Below, piece by piece: positions 32,700-41,613 of a stretch of 64,000 nt of DNA (the stretch's first letter is position 1; every line of letters starts with the position of its first letter). The DNA is from Thermohalobaculum sp951813525 (GTDB taxonomy: Bacteria; Pseudomonadota; Alphaproteobacteria; Rhodobacterales; Rhodobacteraceae): contig CATOTJ020000001.1 in assembly GCA_951813525.2 (NCBI GenBank), positions 1,116,001-1,180,000 on the forward strand. The letters run 5' to 3'. The notes below the pieces were generated by a model, which did not search any database, was not told the origin of the DNA, and saw nothing but the letters and a program-made list of their open reading frames with translations. Made by a program: the position numbers and the translations under genes.

Positions 32700-34606
32700 T
32701 GCATCTCCTTTACCAAAAGAGACGTGCGCCCCGACATGGGAACCACAACGTCCGCGCGCCCGTCGTCCCCGGCAAGGCCCGAACCGCTGACCGAGCCGGT
32801 ATAGGAAAACCGGCCACCCGGCCGGAAACCCGCCAGGCTGACGCTTTTCGGCCCAAATCCACGGCCAGGATACAGCGTGATGTGCAGGGCGCCATCGGTG
32901 GACCAATCGGCCCGCGACACAGGTATATCGGGATACTGCATCGTGGCGAGCCATGGCCCGCGCCGTACCGGTGGGGGATCGCGAAGCGTCGAACGGATCG
33001 CATCGGACCCGCCCATCAGGGCCATCAACTCGACGAAATGCGCAAATACCGACGCATTGCTGCGATGGGCAATACCGGCCTCGACAATCGTCGGACAGTC
33101 CTCTTCCAGCATCTCCAGCACCGCCGCGGCCAGCGGCTGATCACCCATCTCGACCGCAGCCGCCGCGACCGCAGAGAAGCTGGCAGCGCGCGAACGCCTG
33201 TAGTCGCCGGTATCGATTTTCCAGAAGGCCCGGCGGTTCAGGGATCCGTCAGGGCGGGTGGCCTCGTCGCGCAGCAAGGCCATCAGACGGCGCGAGACAT
33301 CGGGAAAGGATACATTGAAAAACAACGCCGGGGTCGCATCTGCCGCCGCCCCGCCAATCTTTGGCGGCGCAAGCCCGGTCAATAACGAGCGGAACGCCAC
33401 CAGTTGCCCGGTGCTGGTCGTGAACTCGTTGTCCAGACCGGTCCGGAACCGGTCGCAGATCTCGGGCCAGTGCGATTCGCCGAACTGCGCGTCCCGGGCA
33501 ATCACGGCCCCGGCGCCGATGGCATTGCACATCGGATAAACCCAATTCGGCTCGCACGGCATCAGGCCATAGGGCGATGCCCGCCATCCGCGCAACAAAG
33601 CGTCGGTCATGGTTTTGAAGTCATGCGGAAAGATTTGGCCGCCCGGGGTTTGCAGCCTGAACGCGCCGGACTGCGAGAACTGCCTGTTCCCCGTCACAGC
33701 CTGGAAACAGGCGATCTGGGTGGCGACAAAGCCCGAATACATGATGTTGTCGCGAACGATCGGATCGGCACCCGAACGCAGATTTCCCCAGGCATTTTCC
33801 AACCGCCAATAGCGCCAAACCCGCCAGTCGCGCTGCTTCTCGATCAGGTGGTGCTGCGCCTCGTGCAGATACCCGCCCTGAAACGCCGGCAGTCGGCGTT
33901 GCGCCAGGGAAAGGGCATACCCGGCAAAATTCAGCTGATAACGCATCGCGGCGGGCTGGAACTGATCGATCCACTGAAAGCCCTCGAACCGGTCCACCGG
34001 TTGCAAAGCCCGGTCCAGGGCAAAGCGCAGCCGCGCCAAGATGGCTGGCGGGATCTCGTCTGCCGCATCCTCGATGGCCTGCGGGGTGGCGGCGGCGGGC
34101 ATGGCGGGCGGATCGAAGGTCCGGCCAGCAGCAGGTGCGGGCCGGGCCGCGCGGATGACGTGAACAAGCGCCAGCCCCAACGCCCCGGCCCCCAGCATTG
34201 GCAGCCAGAGGAAGGCCCCCTCTCCCATCCCGCAGACTTCGATATGGTTCATCCACAGCGCCCACAGCGCGGCGCCCATCCAGACCAGCGGCGGCGCTAT
34301 CACCGCCCCGGCACCGAACCAGGCGATCAGGCTGGCCGCAAACAGGACCACTGTTGTGCAGAACATGGCGATATGGGCGGCGAATGCCCAGCCATCACCA
34401 ACCGCATAGGCAAGAAACCCGCCCCCCGGCACGATCAGCCCCAGACCGAAGGCCCGCGCCCCGGGCGCCTCGGCAACCAGGGTCAGCATGGTCCCGATAC
34501 CCAGGAGCGCCGCATAGAAACCGAGCGACACCAGCAGACGGCGCCTGCTCTCTGGACCGAGGCAGATAGGAGAGAGCAACCGGAAACCCGAACGTCGCAG
34601 ACGCAA
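32696..34606 (-). CDS. Membrane-anchored linalool dehydratase/isomerase-domain protein
   Basis: The 636-residue product has four or five N-terminal membrane helices (about 24-152), then a large domain matching the linalool dehydratase/isomerase (LDI) family. The segment GLMPCEPNWVYPMCNAIGAG gives Cys351 and Cys360, equivalent to the catalytic Cys171 and Cys180 of Castellaniella LinD, and FQWIDQFQP (Asp214) matches Asp39. The His of LinD NIMYxGH is replaced by Phe (NIMYSGF). The soluble LinD acts on a monoterpene alcohol; an isoprenoid alcohol or lipid substrate is an inference. The start is a TTG at 34606 with weak GGAACGG, so the N-terminus is uncertain. Confidence 0.75.
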   Translation of the reverse strand: MRLRRSGFRLLSPICLGPESRRRLLVSLGFYAALLGIGTMLTLVAEAPGARAFGLGLIVPGGGFLAYAVGDGWAFAAHIAMFCTTVVLFAASLIAWFGAGAVIAPPLVWMGAALWALWMNHIEVCGMGEGAFLWLPMLGAGALGLALVHVIRAARPAPAAGRTFDPPAMPAAATPQAIEDAADEIPPAILARLRFALDRALQPVDRFEGFQWIDQFQPAAMRYQLNFAGYALSLAQRRLPAFQGGYLHEAQHHLIEKQRDWRVWRYWRLENAWGNLRSGADPIVRDNIMYSGFVATQIACFQAVTGNRQFSQSGAFRLQTPGGQIFPHDFKTMTDALLRGWRASPYGLMPCEPNWVYPMCNAIGAGAVIARDAQFGESHWPEICDRFRTGLDNEFTTSTGQLVAFRSLLTGLAPPKIGGAAADATPALFFNVSFPDVSRRLMALLRDEATRPDGSLNRRAFWKIDTGDYRRSRAASFSAVAAAAVEMGDQPLAAAVLEMLEEDCPTIVEAGIAHRSNASVFAHFVELMALMGGSDAIRSTLRDPPPVRRGPWLATMQYPDIPVSRADWSTDGALHITLYPGRGFGPKSVSLAGFRPGGRFSYTGSVSGSGLAGDDGRADVVVPMSGRTSLLVKEMQ

Positions 34607-34680
34607 TTTACCGTTCCAACAATGACGCTGACGCCCAACTGAACGCAGCGGTTACGCGAACCGCCACAGGGTAAATCGAT

Positions 34681-34701
34681 CCCGCTGGCGCGTCCAGCGG
34701 G
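34681..34701 (-). terminator. Hairpin at the left edge of the accessory cassette
   Basis: CCCGCTGG (34681-34688) and CCAGCGGG (34694-34701) form a perfect 8-bp stem just outside the left inverted repeat. A second stem, GCGGTT/AACCGC, is at 34648-34664. They may terminate transcription leaving the cassette. Function unproven. Confidence 0.4.
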
Positions 34702-34720
34702 GCGGCAAGCCGGTCGTGGG

Positions 34721-34900
34721 TCAGTTTGAAATCGCCTCACGCTTCTTCGGTGCAGGCTCGTTCGGGTTGATCAGCAGTTCGTTGACGGTGCTCTTGGACA
34801 CGTTCGCAATCCGAGAGGTTGCGCGGATGCTGCTGCCCTCGATCAGGAGTCGGATGATCAGTGCGCGGGTTTTGCTGTCCAACTTTCTCATACCCATCAT
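34721..34900 (-). pseudogene. Transposase N-terminal fragment (IS1-like helix-turn-helix)
   Basis: A 59-codon frame contains MRKLDSKTRALIIRLLIEGS, SIRATSRIANVSKSTVNELL and then PAPKKREAISN before TGA. The helix-turn-helix pattern (EGxSIRATxRxxxVSKSTV) is that of the N-terminal part of IS1-type transposases. The catalytic DDE part is missing; the stop lies in the left inverted repeat. A truncated remnant is the best reading. Confidence 0.6.
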
Positions 34901-34904
34901 CTAA

Positions 34905-35447
34905 GCGATCAGCAAAGTTGAGCCACGCATAACGGTCAGTTTAAAAATGAAAGAGGCGACGGTTTCCCGCCGCCCAAGTTGGATTATTCGGATTACCCAC
35001 TGCCCGACCGCTAACGCCTAGCCGAGCAAGCGCCCATCATCCGCGTGGATTAGGTCGGACGGCTACGCCAGTGTGCGCAGACGTGTTCGACCTGACCAAA
35101 GCGGACGCGCGTGTATGCGGTTACCCACACTTCACCCATGCCCATCTCCGTTCGAGAGGGTTGCACTTGATGCGGACCGCAATATGTGGGAAAAAACAAC
35201 ACCGCTGTCGGTTTTCCCGGGTCATGGCCCGCGCGAAGTTCCGCCTACATGGGAGGTCAGGTCGTTTGCGCGGCCTGGCCTTTCCCGCTTTAGGCCCTTT
35301 ACCGGCGGGCGGCTGTCACCGGCTTGGCCATCTCATCTAACATCGACACCTCCGCGTCATCTTGTATCAACAAGTATGGCGTTATCCGGTTTTAATGTCA
35401 ATCGACGCTTTGATAGCAATTCTGCGGATAACACGCGAACAGCGCTA
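34905..35447. other. No recognisable gene
   Basis: This 540-bp stretch of the accessory cassette has short open frames without ribosome sites or known motifs. Nothing else is supported. Confidence 0.6.
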
Positions 35448-35476
35448 TTGATGCTTGCGGGTGTTCCTGATATATT
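35448..35476 (+). promoter_or_regulatory. Sigma-70-like promoter of the DUF5343-like gene
   Basis: TTGATG (35448-35453) and TATATT (35471-35476) are separated by 17 bp, about 40 bp before ATG 35517. Good spacing and an AT-rich -10 support a vegetative promoter, and agree with the chosen gene start. Confidence 0.5.
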
Positions 35477-35516
35477 CCTACGATCGAATCCCCCTGAGTG
35501 GATGGAGGAACCCGTG

Positions 35517-36374
35517 ATGATGGACGAGCAAACCGAATTTAATGCAGACTCAAATGAAGACGGCGCAAGCGGTGACAGTGAGTCAGAGAGCGAGGCATCT
35601 GGCGCCGCAAGCGCCGAAGCCCGGCAGCGTTCGACAATCGCGTTTCCCTACAATGCGCTAGAAGACGCTGGAGAACTTGCCCACGCTATTCAGCGAAACG
35701 CAGGGACAGCCGAGTGCTCCGATGCCCAGCTTGCCGCCTGGCTAAAAATGAGCCCGAAAAGCAGTACGATGCGCGTTCGGATTGCTTCAGCACGGATTTT
35801 TGGCCTTGTTGAACCGGGAAATTCGGATGACCATGTCCTTACCGATCTTGGGAAGAAATACGTAGACGATCTTCGGAACAAAGAGGCTAGAGTTCAGGCT
35901 TTCCTGAACGTGCCGCTTTATGGGGCTATTTTTGACCATTACGACGGGGGGGTGATCCCGCCAGCCGCGGCACTAGAGAGGCAAATTGCTTCTTTTGGGG
36001 TCGCAGAGAAGCAGAAGGGGCGTGCCCGCGCTGCCTTTGAGAAGTCTGCGCACTATGCTGGTTTTCACGAGCACGGGAGTAACCGTCTTGTCAAACCTGG
36101 TCTCCAAGCGGTGGGGAAAGTGGATCGCTCTGGAGAAGGCAGTCAGCGAGAACAAGGTGGTGACGATGGTGGCGGGAGAGTTGGATTCGATCACGACCCA
36201 ATGATCGTCGGCTTGTTCAAGCGACTTCCCCAGCCGGAAGACGCCTGGACGCTGCAAGAACGGAAGCGCTGGCTGCAAACGGCGGCTCAAATTTTCGATC
36301 TTATCTATGGCGATGATGAAGAGGGGGAAATTTCGGTTACGCTAACGCCTAATCCTAATTCCACCACGCCCTAG
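35517..36374 (+). CDS. DUF5343-like protein of an accessory cassette
   Basis: The 285-residue protein has an acidic, Ser/Glu-rich disordered start (about 1-45), then a helical winged-helix-like core (AFPYNALEDAGELAHAIQRN, AAWLKMSPKSSTMRVRIASA, LNVPLYGAIFDHYDGGVIPP). This resembles DUF5343-type proteins of mobile regions; the family has no assigned function. ATG 35517 follows GGAGG at 35505-35509 and a promoter-like pair, so a longer N-terminus is not needed. The 3' end overlaps the next convergent gene by 20 bp. Confidence 0.65.
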   Translation: MMDEQTEFNADSNEDGASGDSESESEASGAASAEARQRSTIAFPYNALEDAGELAHAIQRNAGTAECSDAQLAAWLKMSPKSSTMRVRIASARIFGLVEPGNSDDHVLTDLGKKYVDDLRNKEARVQAFLNVPLYGAIFDHYDGGVIPPAAALERQIASFGVAEKQKGRARAAFEKSAHYAGFHEHGSNRLVKPGLQAVGKVDRSGEGSQREQGGDDGGGRVGFDHDPMIVGLFKRLPQPEDAWTLQERKRWLQTAAQIFDLIYGDDEEGEISVTLTPNPNSTTP

Positions 36375-36567
36375 CTGCCGTCTTGACGATGACGCTGCGT
36401 TCTTCGGGTGTGAGGGCGCCGGCTCTCGCCTTTCCACCCTGCAACCCACCCTTGCGCTGGCCTTCGGCCTTCTCAGGCACAACGTCTTCAGCTTCACCCG
36501 TCGCCACGTCCACGATGATCTTGGCAAGCTGGTTAACGTCTCTGGGCCTCTTGGGTTTGTCTGCCAT
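36355..36567 (-). CDS. Small basic protein with KGGKARA motif
   Basis: A 70-residue protein. It starts MADKPKRPRDVNQLAKIIVD and has GGKARAGALTPEERSVIVKT near the C-terminus. The pattern K-G-G-K-A-R-A-x-x-L-T-P-E-E-R is common in small proteins of unknown function found in accessory DNA of alphaproteobacteria. Basic charge suggests nucleic-acid binding. It converges with and overlaps the DUF5343-like gene and sits just inside the right inverted repeat. Confidence 0.6.
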   Translation of the reverse strand: MADKPKRPRDVNQLAKIIVDVATGEAEDVVPEKAEGQRKGGLQGGKARAGALTPEERSVIVKTAARAWWN

Positions 36568-36722
36568 GCTGGTAATATGGGCCAGGCAGGTCAGAGCGCA
36601 GATCAAAGCTGATCAAGCCGGATTTTTAAAGTGACCCACTACCGGCGAACCAAAGGTCCTGACTCCAAATAGCGTAGCGGCGACGCCGGCTGCGGCCATG
36701 CGCAGCCCGGCGCAACTCCCGG

Positions 36723-39700
36723 TCAAATCACGTCCCTCAGCAACGCCACCGGATGTGCCCGCAGACTAAGCCTCAGCGCCCGATAATCCTCCACGACCTC
36801 TTCGCCCAGCCCGGCGACCGGCAGGTCGACTGTGGCCTCGATCGCGCCCTCAACCGCGCCCTCGCCGTCACGAAAAAGCGGCAGCGGTTTGTCGCCGCTC
36901 AGGCCGCTGGCCTCCCACAGGGCCTCGCGCCGGGGCATGTTCGCGCCATCGCCCAAGGCCGCGAAACTGTCCGCCTCGGCCAGTTTGCCGATTGCCCTGC
37001 GGCTCAACCCGGCCCGGCGCCAAAGCGTTTCGATATCCGGATAGCCATTGCCGCGGGCGGCGGCGATCCAGAGGCCGTCTTCCTCCTTCAGCCCCTTGAT
37101 CTGGCGAAAGCCCAGGCGCAGCGCCAGACCGCCGCGGCCGTCGGCCTCCAGCGTGTTGTCCCAGAAGGATGCATTCACACAGACCGGGCGCACCACCACC
37201 CCATGCTCGCGCGCGTCGCGCACGATCTGGGCCGGGGCATAAAAGCCCATGGGCTGAGAGTTCAGCAGCGCGCAGGCAAAGACCGCAGGATGGTGGCATT
37301 TCAGCCAGGCCGAAGCATAGACCAGCAAGGCAAAACTCGCCGCATGGCTCTCTGGAAAGCCATATTCGCCGAACCCTTCGATCTGCGAAAAACAGCGCTC
37401 GGCGAAATCGGGTTCGTAACCGCGTTCGACCATGCCGCCGATGAACCGTTCGCGAAAGCTGGAAATCGTGCCGGTCTTGCGGAATGTGGCCAGGGACCGG
37501 CGCAGCATGTCCGCCTCCTCCGCCGTGAAACCGGCGGCAACAATCGCGATGCGCATGGCCTGTTCCTGGAACAGCGGCACGCCCAGCGTCTTGCCCAGCA
37601 CTTCGCCCAATTCGTCAGATGGGAACGTGACCTCCTCCAGCCCCCGGCGCCGCCGGATATAGGGGTGGACCATGTCGCCCTGGATCGGGCCGGGGCGGAT
37701 GATGGCGACCTCGATCACCAGGTCATAGAAATTGCGCGGGCGCATGCGCGGCAAAAAATTCATCTGTGCCCGGCTCTCGACCTGAAAGACGCCCAGGCTG
37801 TCGGCCGCGCACAGCATGTCATAGACCTGGGCGTCATCGGGCGGCACGCTGGCCAGCGTATAGCGCGTGCCCATATGGGCGGCGATCAGGTCGAACGCCT
37901 TACGGATACAAGTCAGCATACCCAGCGCCAGCACATCGACCTTCAGGATGCCCAGCGCGTCGATATCGTCCTTGTCCCACTCGATAACCGTGCGGTCGTC
38001 CATCGCCGCATTCTCGATGGGGCAAAGCTCGTCCAGCCGCCCCGCGGTGATGACGAACCCGCCGACATGCTGGCTCAGATGCCGGGGAAACCCGATGACT
38101 TGTTCGACCAGGGCCAGGGTCTGTTTCAGGCGGCGGTCGGCGGGGTCGAGGCCGACTTCCTTCAGGCGCTCGTCCCGGATCGCCTCGCGCGACCAGCCCC
38201 AGACCTGGCCCGACAGTGCCGAGGTCACATCCACCGACAACCCCATGGCCTTGCCGACCTCGCGGATTGCCGCGCGGGACCGGAAATGAATGACCGTCGC
38301 GGTCAGGCCCGCCCGGTGGCGGCCATAGCGTTCATAGATATGCTGGATCACCTCCTCGCGGCGCTCGTGTTCGAAATCCACATCGATATCGGGGGGCTCG
38401 TCGCGCGCCTCGGACACGAAGCGTTCGAACACCATCGAAATCGTATCGGGTGCGATTTCGGTCACGCCCAACGCATAGCAGACGGTCGAGTTTGCCGCCG
38501 ACCCGCGCCCCTGACAGAGGATGCCGCGCGACCGGGCGAAGGCGACGATATCGTGGACGGTCAAGAAATAGGGCGCGTAGTTCAGCTTGCCGATCAGCGC
38601 GAGTTCGCGGTCGACCAGCGCCTGCGAGCGTTCTGGCACGCCGTCGGGATAGCGCCATGCCAGCCCTTCCGCCGCCAACCGAGCCAACCGGTTCTGCGGT
38701 GTCTCGCCATTGCCTTCGTCCGGATACTCATAGCGCAGTTCATCCAGCGAGAAGGTGCAGGCATCTGCGACGGCCTGAGCGGCCTGCAGCGCCGCCTCGT
38801 ATCCTGCAAAAAGCCGGGCCATCTGGTCCGGACCGCGCAGATGCCGCTCGGCATTGGGCAAGGCGCGGTGGCCCAATGTCTCGACCGTGCAGCGGTCGCG
38901 AATGCAGGTCAGAATGTCGGCCAGCTGGCGCCGGTTGCCCCGGTGCATCATGGGCATGGCGGTGGCGGTCAGCGGCAGGTCATGGGCCGCCGCCAGTTCG
39001 GCCAGTGCTGCGAATCTTTCCCGATCGCGGCTGTCATAGGCAGGCGCCAGCGCCACGGAAAGCCGCGCCGTCCCAAGGCGGCGCGCCGCCGCCCCAAGGA
39101 TATCAGCGGCAGCACCCGCGCCGCCCGGCGGGGCCTGCGCACCGGGGGCGCTGCCGGGTGTGCTGCCAGATCCTCGCGCCAGCGGGTCGGGCAAATCGGC
39201 AATCAGGATCAGACCATCGCCGCCGCGGGCCAGATCCTCGAGTTCCAGATGACAACCCCCCTTTTCGGCCCGGCGCTTCCCTACGGTCAGCAGACGGCAC
39301 AGCCGGGCATAGGCGGCCCGGTCCGGGCAAAGGGCGATGAACTGGACCGGCGTATCGGCCAACACCAACCGTGTCCCGATGATCAGTTTGGGCAAGGGAT
39401 CCGGCTGGTTCTGGCTTTCTTCACCCAAGCTTTCTTCGTGCTGGCCTTCTTTGGCCTCAAAATATCCCGGGGGGACAGGCCGCTCGGGCCCGGACGGGGG
39501 CAGAGCCTGGGTTGGGTCCGGCAACTTCCCCGCCCGCTCGGCCTGGGTGAACTGCGCGCGGTTGAACTGTGTCTTATGAACCCCGGGCGAAGCCTGCCTG
39601 GACGGCCTCTTCTTAAGGTGCTCCCACGCCTCGTCTTCCGGCAGGCGCGATGACGGATCGATCCGGCGTTCAGAGCGTGCTTTGGTCTGGGTTTTGGTCT

Positions 39701-39974
39701 GGGCTTTGATCTGGGTTTTAGCCTGAACCTTCGCCGCATGTTCGCGCACATCCGTGCCGCTGATATTGCGCGGCTTGATCCGGGTCGCTTCCCGGCGCAT
39801 TTCGCGCAGGCGGACATGGGCGCGCACGACACCGGCCACCGAATTGCGGTCGGTGACAGCGATGGCAGACAGGCCCAGTTCGGCAGCGCGCTCGACCATC
39901 TCTTCAGGGTGAGAGGCCCCGGTCAGGAAGGTAAAATTCGTTGTGGCTGCCAGTTCCGGGATGCGCAGGGTCAT
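36723..39974 (-). CDS. dnaE2: Error-prone DNA polymerase III alpha subunit DnaE2
   Basis: The 1083-residue translesion C-family polymerase has an N-terminal PHP domain (LAATTNFTFLTGASHPEEMV), the catalytic DIDVDF motif with Asp529, Asp531 and Asp533, and the thumb/fingers and OB-type C-terminus. DnaE2 extends past lesions in SOS-induced mutagenesis with ImuB. The PHP domain is interrupted by an insertion of about 130 residues (roughly 63-194) with KTQIKAQTKTQTK-type low-complexity sequence. The ATG lies one base after the imuB stop, so translation is coupled. Confidence 0.92.
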   Translation of the reverse strand: MTLRIPELAATTNFTFLTGASHPEEMVERAAELGLSAIAVTDRNSVAGVVRAHVRLREMRREATRIKPRNISGTDVREHAAKVQAKTQIKAQTKTQTKARSERRIDPSSRLPEDEAWEHLKKRPSRQASPGVHKTQFNRAQFTQAERAGKLPDPTQALPPSGPERPVPPGYFEAKEGQHEESLGEESQNQPDPLPKLIIGTRLVLADTPVQFIALCPDRAAYARLCRLLTVGKRRAEKGGCHLELEDLARGGDGLILIADLPDPLARGSGSTPGSAPGAQAPPGGAGAAADILGAAARRLGTARLSVALAPAYDSRDRERFAALAELAAAHDLPLTATAMPMMHRGNRRQLADILTCIRDRCTVETLGHRALPNAERHLRGPDQMARLFAGYEAALQAAQAVADACTFSLDELRYEYPDEGNGETPQNRLARLAAEGLAWRYPDGVPERSQALVDRELALIGKLNYAPYFLTVHDIVAFARSRGILCQGRGSAANSTVCYALGVTEIAPDTISMVFERFVSEARDEPPDIDVDFEHERREEVIQHIYERYGRHRAGLTATVIHFRSRAAIREVGKAMGLSVDVTSALSGQVWGWSREAIRDERLKEVGLDPADRRLKQTLALVEQVIGFPRHLSQHVGGFVITAGRLDELCPIENAAMDDRTVIEWDKDDIDALGILKVDVLALGMLTCIRKAFDLIAAHMGTRYTLASVPPDDAQVYDMLCAADSLGVFQVESRAQMNFLPRMRPRNFYDLVIEVAIIRPGPIQGDMVHPYIRRRRGLEEVTFPSDELGEVLGKTLGVPLFQEQAMRIAIVAAGFTAEEADMLRRSLATFRKTGTISSFRERFIGGMVERGYEPDFAERCFSQIEGFGEYGFPESHAASFALLVYASAWLKCHHPAVFACALLNSQPMGFYAPAQIVRDAREHGVVVRPVCVNASFWDNTLEADGRGGLALRLGFRQIKGLKEEDGLWIAAARGNGYPDIETLWRRAGLSRRAIGKLAEADSFAALGDGANMPRREALWEASGLSGDKPLPLFRDGEGAVEGAIEATVDLPVAGLGEEVVEDYRALRLSLRAHPVALLRDVI

Positions 39975-39975
39975 A

Positions 39976-41568
39976 TCAGGCAAACACCCCTTCGGCATAC
40001 CAGGAGGGCTGTAGCGGCGTATGGAAAAGCCAGAGACGCGGGCCTTCTCCGGTTTGAACACGCCAATAATCGCGCGGACCCGTGCGCCAGGCCGGGTCGT
40101 CGAGCCACCATTCCGGGGCCAGACGTTCGGGACCTTGTGCCCCGGCAGAGGTCAGTTCGCGGCCACGCCAGGTGAACCGGGCGGGCGGGGTAGCTGACGG
40201 GGTCGCAGATGGGGTAGCGGCCGGACTGGCAGACTGGCTAGCAAACGGTGCAGACCCCGGCCTTTCGGGCGGGGTAGCGCGCGGATGAGACCCGGGCGCC
40301 AGGGCTTCGGGGGCAAAAAGCGCGATGGGTCGGGGCGGGCGCGGCGGCGCCCGCGACCAGTCCCCTGGCGCCGAATGGGCTGCGGCGGCAACCAGAAAGG
40401 CGCGCTCGGGGATATGACTTTCAGCAGGTAGAAAGCGCAGGATGCTTTCGAACCCTGTCCGGTTGCCAAGGCGCGAGAGCAGATCTTCAAGCCGGGCCTT
40501 TTCGGTCTCGCGATGAGCCTGCGTCATCTGGACAGGCTTGAGTGGCTCGACCTCGGTCGCGACCAGGCGCAGCGCGTCGATCCCCCAGCCAGAGCGGATC
40601 TCGCCGACCTTGCGCTCGAACAGGCTGCGCAGGCGCATCGGGTCGCGGGCCGGGCGGGCCAGGCCGATGGCGGCATACTGGTCTTCGCCATCGACGCGCC
40701 TTGCGGCCAGAGTCAGCGCGCGGGCACCCATCTGGTGGGTCTCGAGCTGCTGGCAGAGCCGTTCGAGCAAAAGATCGAGCGCACCCATCACGTCGGCAAC
40801 CAGCCCGATCGGTTCGGGCAGGGTCAGCCGGGTCGAGAAGCTGGGCAGCGGGCGGGCGGGGGCGACGGCCTCCGGCTCGGCCCCGAGGGCCTGATCGAGC
40901 CGGCGCATCGTTTCGATCCCAAAGCGCCGGGCCAGACCGCCGCGGGGCATCCGGGTCAGAGGTTCGATCGTGGTCAGGCCGACACGGGCCAGCGCCGCGC
41001 AAACATCGTCGTCCAGGCGCAGCGCCGCGGTCGGCAGATCGGCGATCGCAGCCCGGGAGCGCCCCGGCTGGACCACCCGGTCCCGGCCATAATGAGCCAG
41101 CGCCCAGGCCGCCCCCTTGGTGTCGGCGATGGCAGTGCGCGCGGTGATGCCATGTTCGGCCAGACCCATGGTCAGGGCGTCGAGCATCGCCTCCTCTCCG
41201 CCAAAAAGATGAGCGGCACCGGTGGCATCCAGGATCAGGGCATCGCGATAGCCGTGACCGACCAGGGGCGAAAAGCGCTCGGCCCAGCGGGCCAGTGCCG
41301 CGCGGAACGCCTGCAAGCGTTCGGGCGAGGCAGGGCGGGTCAAAAGGTCAGGCAGGATCGCGCGGGCATCGGTCAGGGATTGGCCAGGGCCGAGGCCTTG
41401 TGCGGCAGCCGCCGCGTTCACGCCCGCCAAACGCACGGTGCCCTGCGCCGTTTCGACCACTGCGAAAGGCGCCGCAAGCGCTGTGGCAAGCCCGCTCTGC
41501 CCCTCGGCCCGCAGCCGGTGTTCGGCGGCAAGCCAGGGAAGAGCGGTAGCGATGATCCGGCGGGGCAT
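39976..41568 (-). CDS. imuB: ImuB, Y-family polymerase-like SOS mutagenesis protein
   Basis: The 530-residue protein has the Y-family fold (PRRIIATALPWLAAEHRLRA, with palm and finger segments through ERFSPLVGHGYRDALILDAT) but no catalytic Asp-Glu pair, as expected for ImuB. Its C-terminal third carries the ImuB-specific tail (GRELTSAGAQGPERL, WRVQTGEGPRLWLF) that binds the beta clamp and DnaE2. A Pro/Ala/Ser-rich linker (SASPAATPSATPSATPPAR) precedes it. It is preceded by a LexA-type box and followed by dnaE2. No imuA is upstream. Confidence 0.9.
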   Translation of the reverse strand: MPRRIIATALPWLAAEHRLRAEGQSGLATALAAPFAVVETAQGTVRLAGVNAAAAAQGLGPGQSLTDARAILPDLLTRPASPERLQAFRAALARWAERFSPLVGHGYRDALILDATGAAHLFGGEEAMLDALTMGLAEHGITARTAIADTKGAAWALAHYGRDRVVQPGRSRAAIADLPTAALRLDDDVCAALARVGLTTIEPLTRMPRGGLARRFGIETMRRLDQALGAEPEAVAPARPLPSFSTRLTLPEPIGLVADVMGALDLLLERLCQQLETHQMGARALTLAARRVDGEDQYAAIGLARPARDPMRLRSLFERKVGEIRSGWGIDALRLVATEVEPLKPVQMTQAHRETEKARLEDLLSRLGNRTGFESILRFLPAESHIPERAFLVAAAAHSAPGDWSRAPPRPPRPIALFAPEALAPGSHPRATPPERPGSAPFASQSASPAATPSATPSATPPARFTWRGRELTSAGAQGPERLAPEWWLDDPAWRTGPRDYWRVQTGEGPRLWLFHTPLQPSWYAEGVFA

Positions 41569-41598
41569 GGGCGGGATCCGGGTGATGAGTCGGTGTTT

Positions 41599-41613
41599 GT
41601 TCCTTTTTTGTTC
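41599..41613. promoter_or_regulatory. LexA (SOS) box GTTC-N7-GTTC before imuB
   Basis: GTTC (41599-41602), seven bases, and GTTC (41610-41613) match the direct-repeat LexA box of Rhodobacter-type alphaproteobacteria. On the transcribed strand TTGACT (41627-41632) lies 13 bases upstream, a plausible -35, so LexA would cover the -10 region. The imuB ATG is at 41568. Confidence 0.8.

Larger units (their letters stand above)
34710..36645. mobile_element. Accessory cassette bounded by imperfect inverted repeats
   Basis: The left end 34710-34727 (CCGGTCGTGGGTCAGTTT) and the right end 36628-36645 (inverse of CCGGTAGTGGGTCACTTT) are inverted and match at 16 of 18 positions. The left repeat overlaps the stop codon of a transposase remnant. 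Inside are a DUF5343-like gene and a small KGGKARA-type gene, with more AT-rich DNA than the flanks. It is probably a decayed insertion-sequence-derived cassette. No target-site duplication is evident. Confidence 0.55.

Noticed and set aside
36753..39653. Long open frame of 966 codons on the plus strand
   Set aside because: It is antisense to dnaE2 over nearly its full length, with no motif of a known family. GC-rich third positions give such shadow frames.
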